Origin: Gyrodactylus bullatarudis
Taxonomy: Eukaryota > Platyhelminthes > Monogenea > Gyrodactylidea > Gyrodactylidae
NCBI GenBank assembly: GCA_012064415.1
Contig: SSNU01000358.1
Location: 62,001-126,000, forward strand
DNA: 64,000 bases
Direction of reading: 5' to 3'
In this document: positions 12,655-24,683 of the stretch, one piece after another
Numbering within the stretch: position 1 is the first letter of the stretch
Layout: each line of letters opens with the position of its first letter
Position numbers and translations under genes: made by a program
The notes under the pieces: model-generated
Database searches by the model: none
What the model was told of the DNA's origin: nothing
The model's input: only the letters and a program-made list of their open reading frames with translations

Positions 12655-12770
12655 TTTTAGATTAAATTGAAGCGAGTTCAGAGTACAAGTACCACTGGAA
12701 AAGGTACTCAGTGCCGAAACGTCAGGAAGAGACTTTGGAAAAAGGTTGCTTATATCCCACTTTAAATCTA
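12655..12770. repeat. Dispersed terminal-repeat-like segment
   Basis: The TTAGATTAAATTGAAG stretch and what follows recur, decayed, at 26385-26470. It contains GGTACTCAGTGCCGAAACGTC, a pattern resembling the GAAAC-containing terminal repeats of Penelope-like elements. No complete ribozyme core is present. Confidence 0.4.
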
Positions 12771-15700
12771 CTTTTACTGAAATTCATTTTAGCTCTATTA
12801 TAATCCTTATTTATTAAGAAATAATCCTACATCCTTATCTTCCATTCCTTTTTCTACTGATCAGATAGATCATGATAGACCAATACAAGCTAGAAGACAA
12901 CATACTCAGGTAAGGATTTAAGAAATTTTAGTCTACTGATTTCGTTTATTCCTAAAATATACTCAAAACCTTCCTTTACAATTCTAGAACCTATTGGGGT
13001 GTTCAAATATACGCCAAGAACTCTATGATTTGTATTAATCTTTTATTTATCTTGTTACCCATCTTATCTTTATCTTTTTTGCCCAACTTAATAAAGTCCC
13101 AGCCCAATAGGTTTACTTTTCTTACTTACCCAATATCTCAGAAATTTCTTGATGAAATTTGACAAAACTGTACTGAATCGTTTAGAAAAAATAATATTTT
13201 TAATCAAAGAAAAATTAATCTTTTTCTATAAATTCTTAACAATAAAAATTATGAAATTAAATGAAAATTGATTTCCAGCTTTTATTTCTGTAACTTCATG
13301 TTTTTTCTGTCTAAAAATTACATTTTTTCAATTTCACATTGTGTTTTCTTGCACCCATGAATTAAAACTTTCACTCAGTCTTGTCTCACCCATTCACTCG
13401 TTCTTTCCATCTTATCTTTGATAGTGATAAATTTCATACTGTTCGATAATGTAATAATCATACTTAACATGTCTCCTGTCCATGTTTTTGTGGAAAGAAT
13501 AACAATTCTTACATGGTGTCTCAAATCAACCTTGGTTGGTCTAGAATAGAATTTTGTTTACATAATCTTTGTGATATTTCAAAATCACGCTAAAGCTTCA
13601 AATTGGTATTCAATTTCGGACGTTTATTTTTAATTTTTGTTAATTATAATCGATAATTATGAATTGTATGCAGAATAAAACTGGTTTCAAATATTTTTTT
13701 TCTATTTTTTGGGTTTTCAGCAACCCAAAAATAACTTCGAGGAAATCAGGCAACTTATGTCTTACAATTTTTTTCTTGTTTCGACTTTTGAAAATCTTAA
13801 CGAATATTTAAACTGTTGAAAATATCCGAAAATTGTTCATCTCATACCAGAATCATTTAAAACTCAGCAATGATTTTGATAAAAATAAGATAGTTCAAAC
13901 AAAATTACAGGCAGTTTCTTTAGTATTACAAAATTTCATTCAAATCTAATCTGAAATTGGTGGAATCTAGAGCCAAGTCGATATTAAGATGAGAATTTAA
14001 CGGTTTTACAAAAAACTCTATATCTAACCGAATTTCAAAGACTTCGAAATTGTCTGAAGAAGAAAAATGGTTGACTTAATTTCTTTAAACCAACCGAATC
14101 CAATATTTTCATGAATACTTCTTTCTTACTAATTGCTAATATTAATTTAATTTTCACTATTCACAAATCATTATATAAAATTAATCAGATTTTACAATTT
14201 TAAAAATTCATTTTACCATCATTGGTGTCATTATTCCCTCAAGGCTTAGGAAATACTTCTTTTATCACCTATTCTGTTCATTGATCTCCTAGAAGATCTC
14301 CGCAAAGATCTCAGCTCTGTCATTCGTCATATTCGTGCTATACTGTACTAATATTTAAAAAGTTTTATTTCAAAAAAATTAATTTTTTTGTGAAACCTTA
14401 CAGCAAGGTCCTTACTTCCCAGAGTTATAGATAATAAGTAAGATAACTTTTTTCGATTAATCATACCCGCGGAAAGTTAAAAAAAGTAGAACAACGAAAA
14501 GGTCTCAAACTTGCTTTATACTATAGGGATCCTGGATCAGAATAGAAAAATTTTAATTTATTTATTGGCAAACGAAATATAAGTTTTTCTCGTAGAACCT
14601 TTTAATATTCAAGCCAACAAAAAACATCCTCTGAACCTGAAGCTTTTTTCATATCATGAAATTAAAACTGCCAAGGGCAATTTTCCCAATTTTCGGCGCC
14701 TCATTAAACATTACACATGTCTTTCCCAGCTTTTACATTTTTCCTTTGTTATATCCTACTTTAAATAAATTTTATAAATATTCATGATTAATTTACCTCT
14801 TTTTATTAACCCTTAAAGTCATTTCAAGTTATTTCTATCACACATTATTTTAGCAACTCATTATTGAAAATACTTTGTTTATTCCCATTCGATAGGAAAC
14901 CTATTAATCTCCTTGAAAAAGAAAAGAAAACAGCACTATCATTCATCGAACTCGTACTATACAAATTCAAAGAAAGTTGATTTTTTCCGAAAATTTAATT
15001 TTTGTTTAAAACGTTTTTTTGAAGTCATCGATAAAAAGTAGGATAACTTTCAGTAATCTTGTTACTTGGTTTTAAGATTATCTAATAGTTTCAAAAATCC
15101 CAGGAATCTTGTTACTAATATTAAGTTTAGCTGATAATAAGTAACTTTTTGACTCTTAATTTATTTAGAAAGGAAAATCATCCAGTTTATTCTTAACACC
15201 CCTAGAACTTTTACAGAAGTGTTGCACATCAATAGAACCTAAGAAGCTTTACAAAATAAGATGCCAGTAGAAATGAAAACTATACTATACTATCTGATAT
15301 TCTCTAGAATTATATATATATAATCTTAAACTTTGCTTCAGATTCATTTTCAATCCATACGAAATTTCCTAACCAATCTGTTGATCAAATTTTATTGAAA
15401 ATCTAAACCAAATCTAAGTTATTCTTTTAAAAAGAGGAAATATCTATTCAAATTTTGAAACTTAATATAAGTAATATTAGTAACAAGATTCCCGGGATTC
15501 TTGAAACTATTAGATAATCTTGAAACCAAGTAGCGAGTTTAACTGGCTTTCAGTTAATCTTGACCAATTTTGAGGATGATCCATTTCAAAAGCACTTTTG
15601 AACTTATAACTTATAAGTTATAAGAATCGTATAGAAAATCTTACGCTCTTTCGAATGATATCAAATTTGACTCTGAAATATCTAAGGATCAAGTCGAAAA

Positions 15701-16003
15701 ATTGGTTTATTCAAGTCCCGATTATGAAAATTGTGCTATTTTGGTTTTTTGCGAACCAAAATTTTAGAAGCAGATTCGGAATCTGCGTAAAATTTTACAC
15801 AATAATCAGTTTGTCGGAACCCCCAACTACCCATGTAATCATAAAAGAGGGAAGAAACGGAAACGATTCAGTGGGCAATTATAATAATTATATTTGGGTT
15901 GCTGACCTGGAGTCATGCTGGAGCTGAGAACGAGCGAAAGATCTGTTTTGGTGAATAAAGCTTTATTTTCGTCGGTTCTCTTCAGACCAAACACCGACTT
16001 TTG
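12771..16003. other. Intergenic, no gene seen
   Basis: Nothing coding could be supported. A foldback-family fragment lies near 13980-14030 (TATTAAGATGAGAATTTAAC). Near 15970, read on the minus strand, GGTCTGAAGAGAACCGACGAAA has the layout of the terminal-repeat core seen at 48.8 kb. Confidence 0.4.
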
Positions 16004-16245
16004 ATATATATTTATACATATAATAAGGTTGGGAACATTAAGGATTAGCCAATAGCATTTATTCATTAGGAGTTGACCAATTGGAGTTGAGTTTGTTCAT
16101 ACTCTCCGGGGTGTGAGGAATCCGTCTATTTTTTGATTACCGTTTGGTAATCCTTTCCTCTGTTTCCCCGCCTAAGCAACACAAAAAGACACATTAAGGC
16201 TAATCCTTAATGTTCCCAACCTTATTTTATGTATAAATATATATA
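16004..16245. repeat. Inverted repeat, about 47-bp arms
   Basis: The arm at about 16004-16050 (TATACATATAATAAGGTTGG then GAACATTAAGGATTAGCC) recurs inverted at about 16198-16245, with a 147-base centre. The centre itself contains GATTACC/GGTAATC as a small hairpin. It is next to the CTGAAGAG...CGAAA-like sequence at 15970, so it may be another palindromic unit of the ribozyme-bearing type. It is non-coding. Confidence 0.55.
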
Positions 16246-18937
16246 TTAAATTTTGGGCCATTAAATTTTAAAAAGAGCCACCATTTTTCAGGTCTTTGAT
16301 CATCTAGATTTCATTGACTCTCAAGTAGTCAAAATGGTCAAGAAAACTTTAACATGCTCGAAATTTCATATAGAAATCCTGAAGTAAAAATTGAGATTTA
16401 TTTAAAAATCATAGATTCGCAAATTTATATCAATGAGCCTCATCCATCGTCTGAGATGGCAGAAGGGTAAATTTAACAAAGAATTTTTTGAATTTTTCAA
16501 TCAAATTAGAGACTATTCGATAGGTATATTTTTCTATTAAAGAAACAGTTTTTATTAGAATAAGATGGATTCTAGAAGTATATTTGTATTTAATTAAGTA
16601 AGCACCTGATTAAACGTTTTGGTGGAAAAAGTTTAATTCCACGTGATACTTTTTCAGCTAAGAGGATGGAACTATTTTTACACTTGAAGAAAGTTTCAAC
16701 TAGTGAAAAAGCTAGATAGTTGAGATAATTTCATCATTAAAAAAATATGGTAGAATAATTTGACTGATAAAGTTGATCTTGATACAGTCTACACTTATTT
16801 TAACTTGAACAATATTTGAAGAAAGAACTAAGATACCAGTCGGTATCACAAACAAATGAGAAATTCAAAAAAGACTTGACCCCAAAACCAGAAATGAAAA
16901 ATATTCGACTTGGGCGGATTATTTTTAAGCCCGATAATTTAGTCTAGTTTTTATCGGAATAAAAAATAAACCTAATTGAAGTGAAGAAGAGAATTTCGGC
17001 TGCGGAAATTCACAGAAATTCGTCATTGTGGGAAATCGAAAATTTGAAACTGATTGATTCACACAAAGAGGAATGATCGAAAATTTAAAAGTTTAACTTT
17101 TTCTTGAAAATAGTAAACTCCTTTCTAGCTCCACGGCCAAATTCGAATTCTTCGTTTAATGTTGATCTCGAATAAATGCATTTAACTAATTTAACCTGTT
17201 TTAATGTATTTGTTGATTTGGTTTTATCATCATAATAAACTTTTTTTCAATTTCGAGTTAGTGTCAAATGAAGTTATTTTTCAAGAAAGACCCGCTATTT
17301 TAAAAAGATCTTGGATCACTAGTTTTCATATATACCTATAATTTATAATTAAACAAATAAATTAATCATATTCAAAGGATTATTTTGAATTTCGAAAATG
17401 TACCAAGTCTCCCCTTTTCAATTTTTGATCTGAATTTTTTTATTAATTTCAGGACATTGAGGATCAAGATTGATTTTAACCATAGAAGTTGCTAAACACA
17501 GACCAATTTCAAAGAAAAAGTTGAATTTTCTCATTTTGAGTAATTTGCCCTCATCATTATTTAGATGGTTCAATTTCCCATAACGAATTTCCCTTCTTCT
17601 TCATCTCTGGCCAAACTCCAAATTTTTATTTAATCTTGATAAAAATATTGAGTTGTTTGTAAAAAAAGTGAATTCTTGTCTTCATGTCTCTGCCATTTTT
17701 ATATTAAACAATAAACTTGATTGCGTATTCGGAAATTTGCCAAAATTAAATTCAAACAAAATACCGAGTTTGAGTCATAAAATTGTTCAAACTTAAAGAA
17801 AATATGAGAACACGAAAAAGAAGGGAAGAGTGGAAAAGTCATCTCTATGATTTAGGATGCGTAAAATAGGTCTTGAATTCTTCTAAATTACTCCTCTGAT
17901 CGAAATTAATATTTTTCAGTGATCTATTTTTCCTCATAGACGTTATTATCATGACCTATGAATGGGAGAAACTACAAGTTTTAAAACAAAAGTTTGAAAT
18001 TTACTTGGCGATTATTTGTTTTAATCGATTAATTTACGAAATTTATCTATTTCATCGATTGGGTACAATTCCGGATTTTTTCGGAAATTCTCCATGACGA
18101 ACCTTACAATAGTGTTTCTTTCAGAAATATTCATTCATTGAAGGAGTAGAAAATGATACACTTTACGAAAAGTAAAGTATCGTTTTGATCTTCAACCTTA
18201 AGATCGTTTCTAACCCCTACTACAAAGTGTTATGCAGTAATTTGTTTGAAAAATAATGATGCATTACATCAATAATGGAAAAAATCCACTTGAGAAACAA
18301 CAAAATGTAGTTATAAAATGAAGGATATTTGCTACTAGCATTAATAAAAATATTTAGTGTTTTTGAAAAAGTTGAACAATAGATATGATGGAAAAACAAT
18401 ATAATCAGGCCAAAATATGGCTATCTTTTGAATCTTGAAGATTACTTTTTTTATGAAACACTGATGTTCGATCTCATAAATCAGTATTGATCGCCTCAAA
18501 TTCATAGATTGAAAACTGGGATCAGTATAGGGATCTTTTTGAGATTAAAAACATAGTCTTCTTCAGGCTAGATTAAAAATTTTCAATTTTTACTTATTTG
18601 ATCGAATTTTACATTATATTCTTACCAAAACAAACCTAGTAGTCAGAAAAATTCAATTTTTTAACATTAAACCTCCCTAGCAAAGACAGAAGGTCGGTTG
18701 TTAACAGGTCCATTAAAATCTCACTTGGAAGTGGCTGAATAGATGATTTATAAATTATTTTTAGATTCTTTAAATCAGATTATGATTTGAGAAAGTCACC
18801 TGTCTCAGATATAACCCAACTATAGAGCTTAATTATTATTATTCAAAAAATTTTATTAACAAAGAAATTTAAATTTTTGGGTATGAAAATAGATATTTTT
18901 TTATTAAAAGATTAACTAGCTAAGTGTGGTCACTAGA
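16246..18937. other. Intergenic with foldback fragments
   Basis: No gene was seen. Parts of the foldback family occur at roughly 16980-17200 and 17440-17700 (GAAATTCGTCATTGTGGGAA-like pieces and their complements), too rearranged to delimit. Confidence 0.4.
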
Positions 18938-19436
18938 GATAGTTTTTTAAGAATAATTTTTCGAAAATTCACATATGCCTACATAAATAAAGATGCTTTA
19001 GTATTTGAGGAATCTAGGTGTGAAATTTCTCTTAGATTAAACCTTTACCCAGGGGCGATGTCAATACAACAAAGTTCTAAAAAATTGCATTTTTTCACGA
19101 AAATAAATCCCATTACTTTTAAGTAGTGGGTGCATTTTCTACAGCAATCCATGGTTTTTTCGATTGATTCAAGAAGATATCTGATCTACATAGTTGGCTT
19201 GAAGAAATAACTAGCTTCCAACAACAAGAATTTATTCTAAGATCGATTATTTATAGCTTTCAAAAATTCGAAAATAATTGGTTTATTGACTTTCAATACA
19301 TTGAGATAGGAATATCATTCAACCTATTTACAACACCCCTAGGACTTTCTCAGAACCTACTAGTGTTATACATCATTAGAACCGCCTTTAAATATTCTAT
19401 CGAATGAGTGCTAGGAAAAAATTTACTAATTTTCAC
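18938..19436 (+). repeat. Dispersed repeat, uninterrupted copy (family R1)
   Basis: It aligns base by base, in opposite orientation, with 44455-45060 (shared blocks include ATGCCTACATAAATAAAGATG, TTCCAACAACAA and GTTATACATCATTAGAACCG). The 44-kb copy carries an extra tRNA-headed insertion, while here TTTCAATACATTGAGATAGG is continuous. This copy has about 36 extra bases near 19008-19045. No coding function is recognised. Confidence 0.75.
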
Positions 19437-19439
19437 AGA

Positions 19440-19630
19440 CCTAGGTTATTACTATATTCATATGAATCTAACTTGATTATTAGAATCGTTGCCTCACAAC
19501 GTTGAAGACCCGTGTTCTAATCCTGGCTATGGTGTACTGACGAGTCCTAATAAGGACGAAACGCGTCTACACCGTGAGTTGAACATCTAGATATAAGAAT
19601 ACAATCTTCATCAAGTTAGATTCATAATCT
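19440..19630 (+). mobile_element. SINE-like hammerhead element with inverted ends
   Basis: ATGAATCTAACTTGAT at 19462-19477 recurs inverted at 19610-19625. Between them are, in order, a tRNA-like stretch (CGTTGCCTCACAACG, an anticodon-arm-like hairpin, then GTTCTAATCC at 19514-19523, which fits the pol III B box) and a complete hammerhead ribozyme (19531-19573). A related partial copy at 29934-30008 keeps the part of the left arm that is missing here. The A box is not recognisable. The unit resembles hammerhead-bearing SINE-like retroposons described in other invertebrates; mobilisation in trans is inference. Confidence 0.75.
19531..19573 (+). ncRNA. Hammerhead ribozyme, type I
   Basis: In order: GGTGTA (stem I), CTGACGA (core, CUGANGA), GTCC-TAATAA-GGAC (stem II, 4 bp, 6-nt loop), GAA (core), AC-GC-GT (minimal stem III), C (cleavage nucleotide at 19567), TACACC (stem I 3' side). 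Stem I is 6 perfect Watson-Crick pairs and the cleavage triplet is the canonical GUC. The minimal stem III pattern GAAACGCGTC is the same as in well-known metazoan retroposon hammerheads. All core positions are intact, so self-cleavage is likely, perhaps only as a dimer because stem III is so short. Confidence 0.92.
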
Positions 19631-20229
19631 GTGAAAACCAAGTTTCCAGAATCACTGTAACACATCTCATTAAAAGAATTCATTAATATTTGATAAAATT
19701 TTAACTAGAATGACGAGATTCCTTGGATTTTTATTCGACAAATATTCAGTCCCTGTATACAAAGTACATACCGAAAAAAAGGTAAAATTTTCAGATCATT
19801 CGTTAATTTACCTACACCAAACTATTCCCCTTCATCTTATAACATGTACACATTCGCATGTATATTTTCCCTTTTTCTTTGAAATTTAATTCTAATTCTT
19901 AACTAGGCATTGCAATTAGAAATACGTTTTTTATTCTCCTGTTTAACGCAAATATATTTCTGGTAGGTCCTATAATTCAGACTTGATCAAATTAATTTTT
20001 TCTGATTGCAATTCACATAGAATAAGAAGATCCTACAGATTTAGAATCGAATAAAATTTAATCTGATTTAAATTTTATAATACTGTAAACTCAATTGATT
20101 ACGAAACTTATCTCAAATTTACTAATGCTCTTTCGCCTTGCGAATGATTAGGGCTCAATAATTGAGCCTCAATTTAAGATACGAAGATTTGATCTAACGC
20201 TCAAACTTTCAAACAAATATTTTTTCAAA
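19631..20229. other. Intergenic, no gene seen
   Basis: AT-rich sequence without a recognised feature. Confidence 0.4.
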
Positions 20230-20530
20230 TATCGTACTTTTTATGCAAAAATAAAAGTTTATTACACTATCATACAATCCTGAATAATGCTAGAGTATGT
20301 GGATAGGAAGAAGCCTCCCTATTAGCCAACTATCAGCCTTATCTAGAACTGCCGAGAGGATGCTAGTCTCTAATGAGACTCCTGCTTATATTTATCTTAT
20401 AGTAGCTCTATCCCAAAACGTGGGTCGGACTAAATGGTTGAGTGCTTGCCCTAATAAGGGTGAAGCTAGTATAAGTTCTCGCTTGGTCTTTGGATGTGTG
20501 AAATTCATGTTCAACTAGAGCTACTGTATG
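20230..20530. other. Higher-GC island of unknown nature
   Basis: This stretch is noticeably less AT-rich than its surroundings and has a 73-codon open frame (20297-20518, starting MWIGRSLPISQLSALSRT) with no family resemblance. ATAAAAGTTTATT occurs just before and just after it (about 20250 and 20532) as short direct repeats. It may be the inside of an unrecognised mobile element. Coding is not supported. Confidence 0.3.
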
Positions 20531-23313
20531 ATAAAAGTTTATTTGTTCTACACTAGAGATTTTACAAAACATCGATTTCTAGCCTGGGTCAGAATCTGAA
20601 TGGGCTCTTCAGGAAAATTTGAATTATTTATAGAACACATGGTCCAAAACCTATTCATGAACTGGTTGCAATCAAAAAAATGATCTTATATTAGTATTAA
20701 CAGGAATTTAATTTCAGCCATTTTTCTCATGATAGAAACTAAAATTTATATTCTTATCCCAATTATTTTTAAATTGAAATAAGTCTTGTGGATCAACTAT
20801 TTTTAACAAAACCTTGAGATTCCGGATAAGGTACTCTGAGAGATACTGAAAATGCAACTTTAATAAAAAAATTTTTTGGAGATAAATTAATACAATTCGA
20901 GAAAAAAACTTTATTCTAAATATCTATTCAGGGAAGATAAAATTGAATATATTAAAATAGGAAAATCTATCCTCATGTCTATGACTAATTCAGAAAGAAA
21001 CTCAAATCAAATATCAGATATTTTTTAAGTTTTTAAACAATGAAGTTTACATAAAACCGTGTTCTTTTCATGTGTTGGATAATATTTCAAATATTATAAT
21101 TCCAGAATCACAAATTTCCAAATCATATTATTAGGATATAATAATTACCAATAAGCATTCAGATTTCGGCACAAATAAGATCGAAATATGGGATAATTGG
21201 TTGTAATTTTCCATAGAAAGGAGACAACTCTCTAATAGAACTATTAATCTAGCAAATAGTCGATCTATTTTTTTGTGCGTCTGATAACTATTTTAGAAAA
21301 GCTAGAAATGGAATTCTCTTGAGAAAGAATCATCTAAGTAACAGAAAAATTTTTTGAAATCTCAGAAAACTCTTGACGAATGAAGATAAATTGAATCAAG
21401 AAATACTTTCACCAATTGGAAAGTTTATGAGCGAATTTTTAAGGTATAAGTTTGACAATGAGCAGCATGTAAAGAAAAGTAGTGAAGGGAAAAGATATAT
21501 TTTCATTGGGTGATGGTATTCTTGAATTTTATTGGTCAGTTAAATGAGGAGATACAGGGAATATAAACTAAATTCACGAGTCTTTATCAATGTGAATAAC
21601 TAAATAAAAATCTAATGAAGATTGAGGTTTCGTGAAAGATTTCAGACGAAATTCAATAAGTTTGCTACAAGCCATCTGCACTTGGTGAATCTTAAAGTGA
21701 AAATAATTCCACCAAATATAGCTCCAAATATCTTTTCGTGCTTCTGGTATGAGATGAAAAAATTATGAAACAGTCAATTATAAAACGTTTTCTAATTTTT
21801 TAAGCAAATTAGCCGCAAAAATTATTTAAAACTTATTTTACTCGTTCAAAGTGAAAATAAAAAAAACGTTTTTTATCTGAATCTTTTCATTTTTTGTTTA
21901 TGTCATCTCAAAAGCATACAAAGAAGCAAAATTTTATGGAATCACAACTACAGACAGTTTTAGTTTTATTCTTTTGAAAATTAATCTGATAATAAAAGTC
22001 AAAGTCATTAAAGTTGCATTTAGAATAGACCATTTTGTTTCATTCCCTTCTCCACTTAAAATCTGATCGACTTTCATACATGAAAGAAATTTGTATTCAT
22101 GTGAAAAACTACAATAGCAAAGCTGAATCTAGTACAGAAAAAGGAATGAAACCTGGCTTTATACAATTTTACAGTGTCAGTTACAGAGCGAAATAGAATA
22201 GAAATCCACTACATTTCCTGTGATGCAGTCTAGTGTTGTTTAGCTAGTATTTTCACTTGGCACAACAACACTTCCTCTCGTTCTGTATTCATGTTTTTTT
22301 CTCTTTTTTGATTGCTATAAAGAAGGGATGAAAACCTTTTTTCTTGCAGCAGCTATTTCCTTAGTTACCTATCTCTCTAGCAAAAGCTTCCTTCTTTTTA
22401 TTCGTCGTCTCTTTCTTCTTTTTTTGGAGACAAGTGAAGATGATCTCATATTCATTCTTATCAAGAGAAAACACAAAAAAGTATGAAAATTTCTTTTTTT
22501 TTCTCTTTGATTAGAGCAAGATTTTGAAGAAAAAACTAAAGTCTTTTATAAAGTTTTTCTATATGTTACTGTTAATCTTGTAGTCTCAAGGTTATCAGGT
22601 TGTCTAACGGAATAATTTGATAGTTGGTGGTCCAGATATAAGTTTCTCTCATCATCCAGTTGTCTTCTAAGCATACTCGGTAGGAAAGTGTAGAGTCGAT
22701 AGAGTCGGAAATAATAGTCGATTCCTTAGCTCAAATAGTAAGCTTCCACTCTTGCTTTATATAGGAACACTCTCGAATTGGCCGTTTATAATGTTAAAAT
22801 TAAAAGACCTTTAAACAATGCCTTAAAGTCCCTTTATTTTTTTGATAGACTTCCATCTTTATTTAACGAAATCTCTCGCAAAAATATTGCATTTACTAAA
22901 AAAGATTTATATAACTACCTGGAAAACTTTTGATACATATATATATTTTTTTCTTTTTTGATACAATATGACAATAAATTTATTTATTTATAATGCTCAA
23001 TGAGCATTGCTCATGTATTGTATTCGATAAATATGAAGAAAAAAATTCAACTTTCACCATAACTAGATGAGACTTTATATATGACATTTGTAAAGTTTGA
23101 AAGAAAACGAGAAGCTCCTAAAGATGGAATTTAATATGATTCAAAGTCTGGTAAAAGAGCTAGATGCAACAATTGTGATAGAAGAAAAGAATCAAAAATG
23201 AAACAGTTTTGCAAATTTGTGAAAAAATATCTGTAATGAGAATTGTGTTAACTTCCAATGTTCTAAATGAATCATCTTTTTGAGATTTGAAATATGCCTT
23301 AAAAATTGATTTA
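20531..23313. other. Intergenic, no gene seen
   Basis: No coding exon, RNA gene or complete element was seen in this AT-rich stretch; 22250-22480 is pyrimidine-rich on the plus strand. Confidence 0.4.
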
Positions 23314-23499
23314 CAGTAAAAATATTTCTATTGAAACATCTTATTTTTATTGAAACACGAATATTTACCCCCTAATTAAGTATTATTTATATCGACCAAT
23401 CAGAATGCAGCAAGTGATTTCTATACATTTAGATAGGAAAAAGTGATTTTTTGTAAAAATGTGAAAATTCATTGTGTTTCAATAGAAATATTTTTACTG
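23314..23499. mobile_element. Tc1/mariner-type MITE (186 bp)
   Basis: Perfect 25-base terminal inverted repeats beginning CAGTAAAAATATTTC (23314-23338 and 23475-23499) are flanked by TA on both sides (23312-23313 and 23500-23501). CAGT ends with a TA target duplication are typical of Tc1-like elements. The interior is non-coding. Confidence 0.85.
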
Positions 23500-23674
23500 T
23501 AACAACATATCGCCTCGTGGTCTAGATCCAAAAAAAATCTTGATAAATTTCTTGATGAAAAAATTGAGAATTTCGTAAAAATTATCGATTCCCATCTTCA
23601 TATTAACTAGATGTTAGCAGTTGGTTTTGGCTAACGAATGGATATCCTTCATTCTCATTTGTTTTTCTATACTA

Positions 23675-24458
23675 GAGTCATCCGACGAAATTAGAGGACA
23701 AATAATCGAAATAAGTGAAGAGCCAGATAAAATTAGGGGAGAGCTGATCATAATTGAAAAAGGAGGAAGACAAAAAACTTTATAGCTTCCTCATATTCAA
23801 TGACATGTTTTCATCAAAAAGGCTTTAAATCATTATAATAATTATTTTCAGTTCTTTCGATTGAGAACATTGTCTTGTTGGTTCACGGACGTAGACCCTT
23901 TTGAATATTTTTCAGCCGACTGATGACTTCTTCAATTAGAAGAAATTGTATTGCAATGTTCTCTCACAATGTTTACTTTAAAGAATATCCTATTAACCAT
24001 AGCTGAATGCATAGACAGAGAAAAGTTAAATTTTTCTATAAAATTTGTTGAAGGATTTATTTCAAGCTCCATCTAATAGATTTTGATCTTTATCTGTTTT
24101 ATTTACTTGAAATATGTCAATAAAATTGTAGGAAACATTATTCCTCTAATTTCGATCAGCTTCTTCACTAATATTGAAAATGTCTACTCTAATAACGAAA
24201 ACCAATCGGGTCAAAATGTAAAGCTCTTTTCTAATTTCGTCTATCAGTTAACCTGTTATTATCTCATTCCACTAATTTTAAACACTATTCACTTAAAAAC
24301 GAAAAACTGTTTTTCTAAATTCGTATAATTCCACTTTTTTTGTCTTCCTCCTTTATCAATTATGATCAGCTCTCCTCTAATTTTGTCGAATTTTCACTAA
24401 TTCTATCTGGCTCTTCACTAATTTCGATTATTTGTCTTCTAATTTCGTCGGATGACTG
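23675..24458. mobile_element. Tc1-type TIR element, non-autonomous (784 bp)
   Basis: Inverted ends of about 105 bases (about 23675-23778 and 24334-24458) start AGTCATCCGACGAAATTAG inside TA dinucleotides. The left end reads GAGTC where the right reads CAGTC. The about 550-base interior has only short frames (one of 81 codons at 24083) without transposase motifs, so this is a deletion derivative or a long MITE. Its ends differ from those of the intact element at 52.5 kb, so a different transposase is implied. Confidence 0.75.
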
Positions 24459-24683
24459 TAAAGTCTCTGTAATTGAGAATCAGACAGCTTAATCAAAGTT
24501 TTTTTTTCTAGACAAATTGATGAATGTTTCTTTAGTTGCGATACTTGTCTCTTGTAATAACTTTTATAGTATGAGTGTGATTCATTTTTGGAATCTTGAG
24601 AATAAAAGTGTTTTTTGTCAAATGAAAACTGGTTTTTTTTAAAAATATATTTGTAAAGAAACTGAAATAATTTTCTTGAAGAT

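Noticed and set aside
12690..12760. Hammerhead ribozyme at CGAAACGTC
   Set aside because: The CTGAnGA strand is absent upstream; only the GAAAC half of the motif is present.
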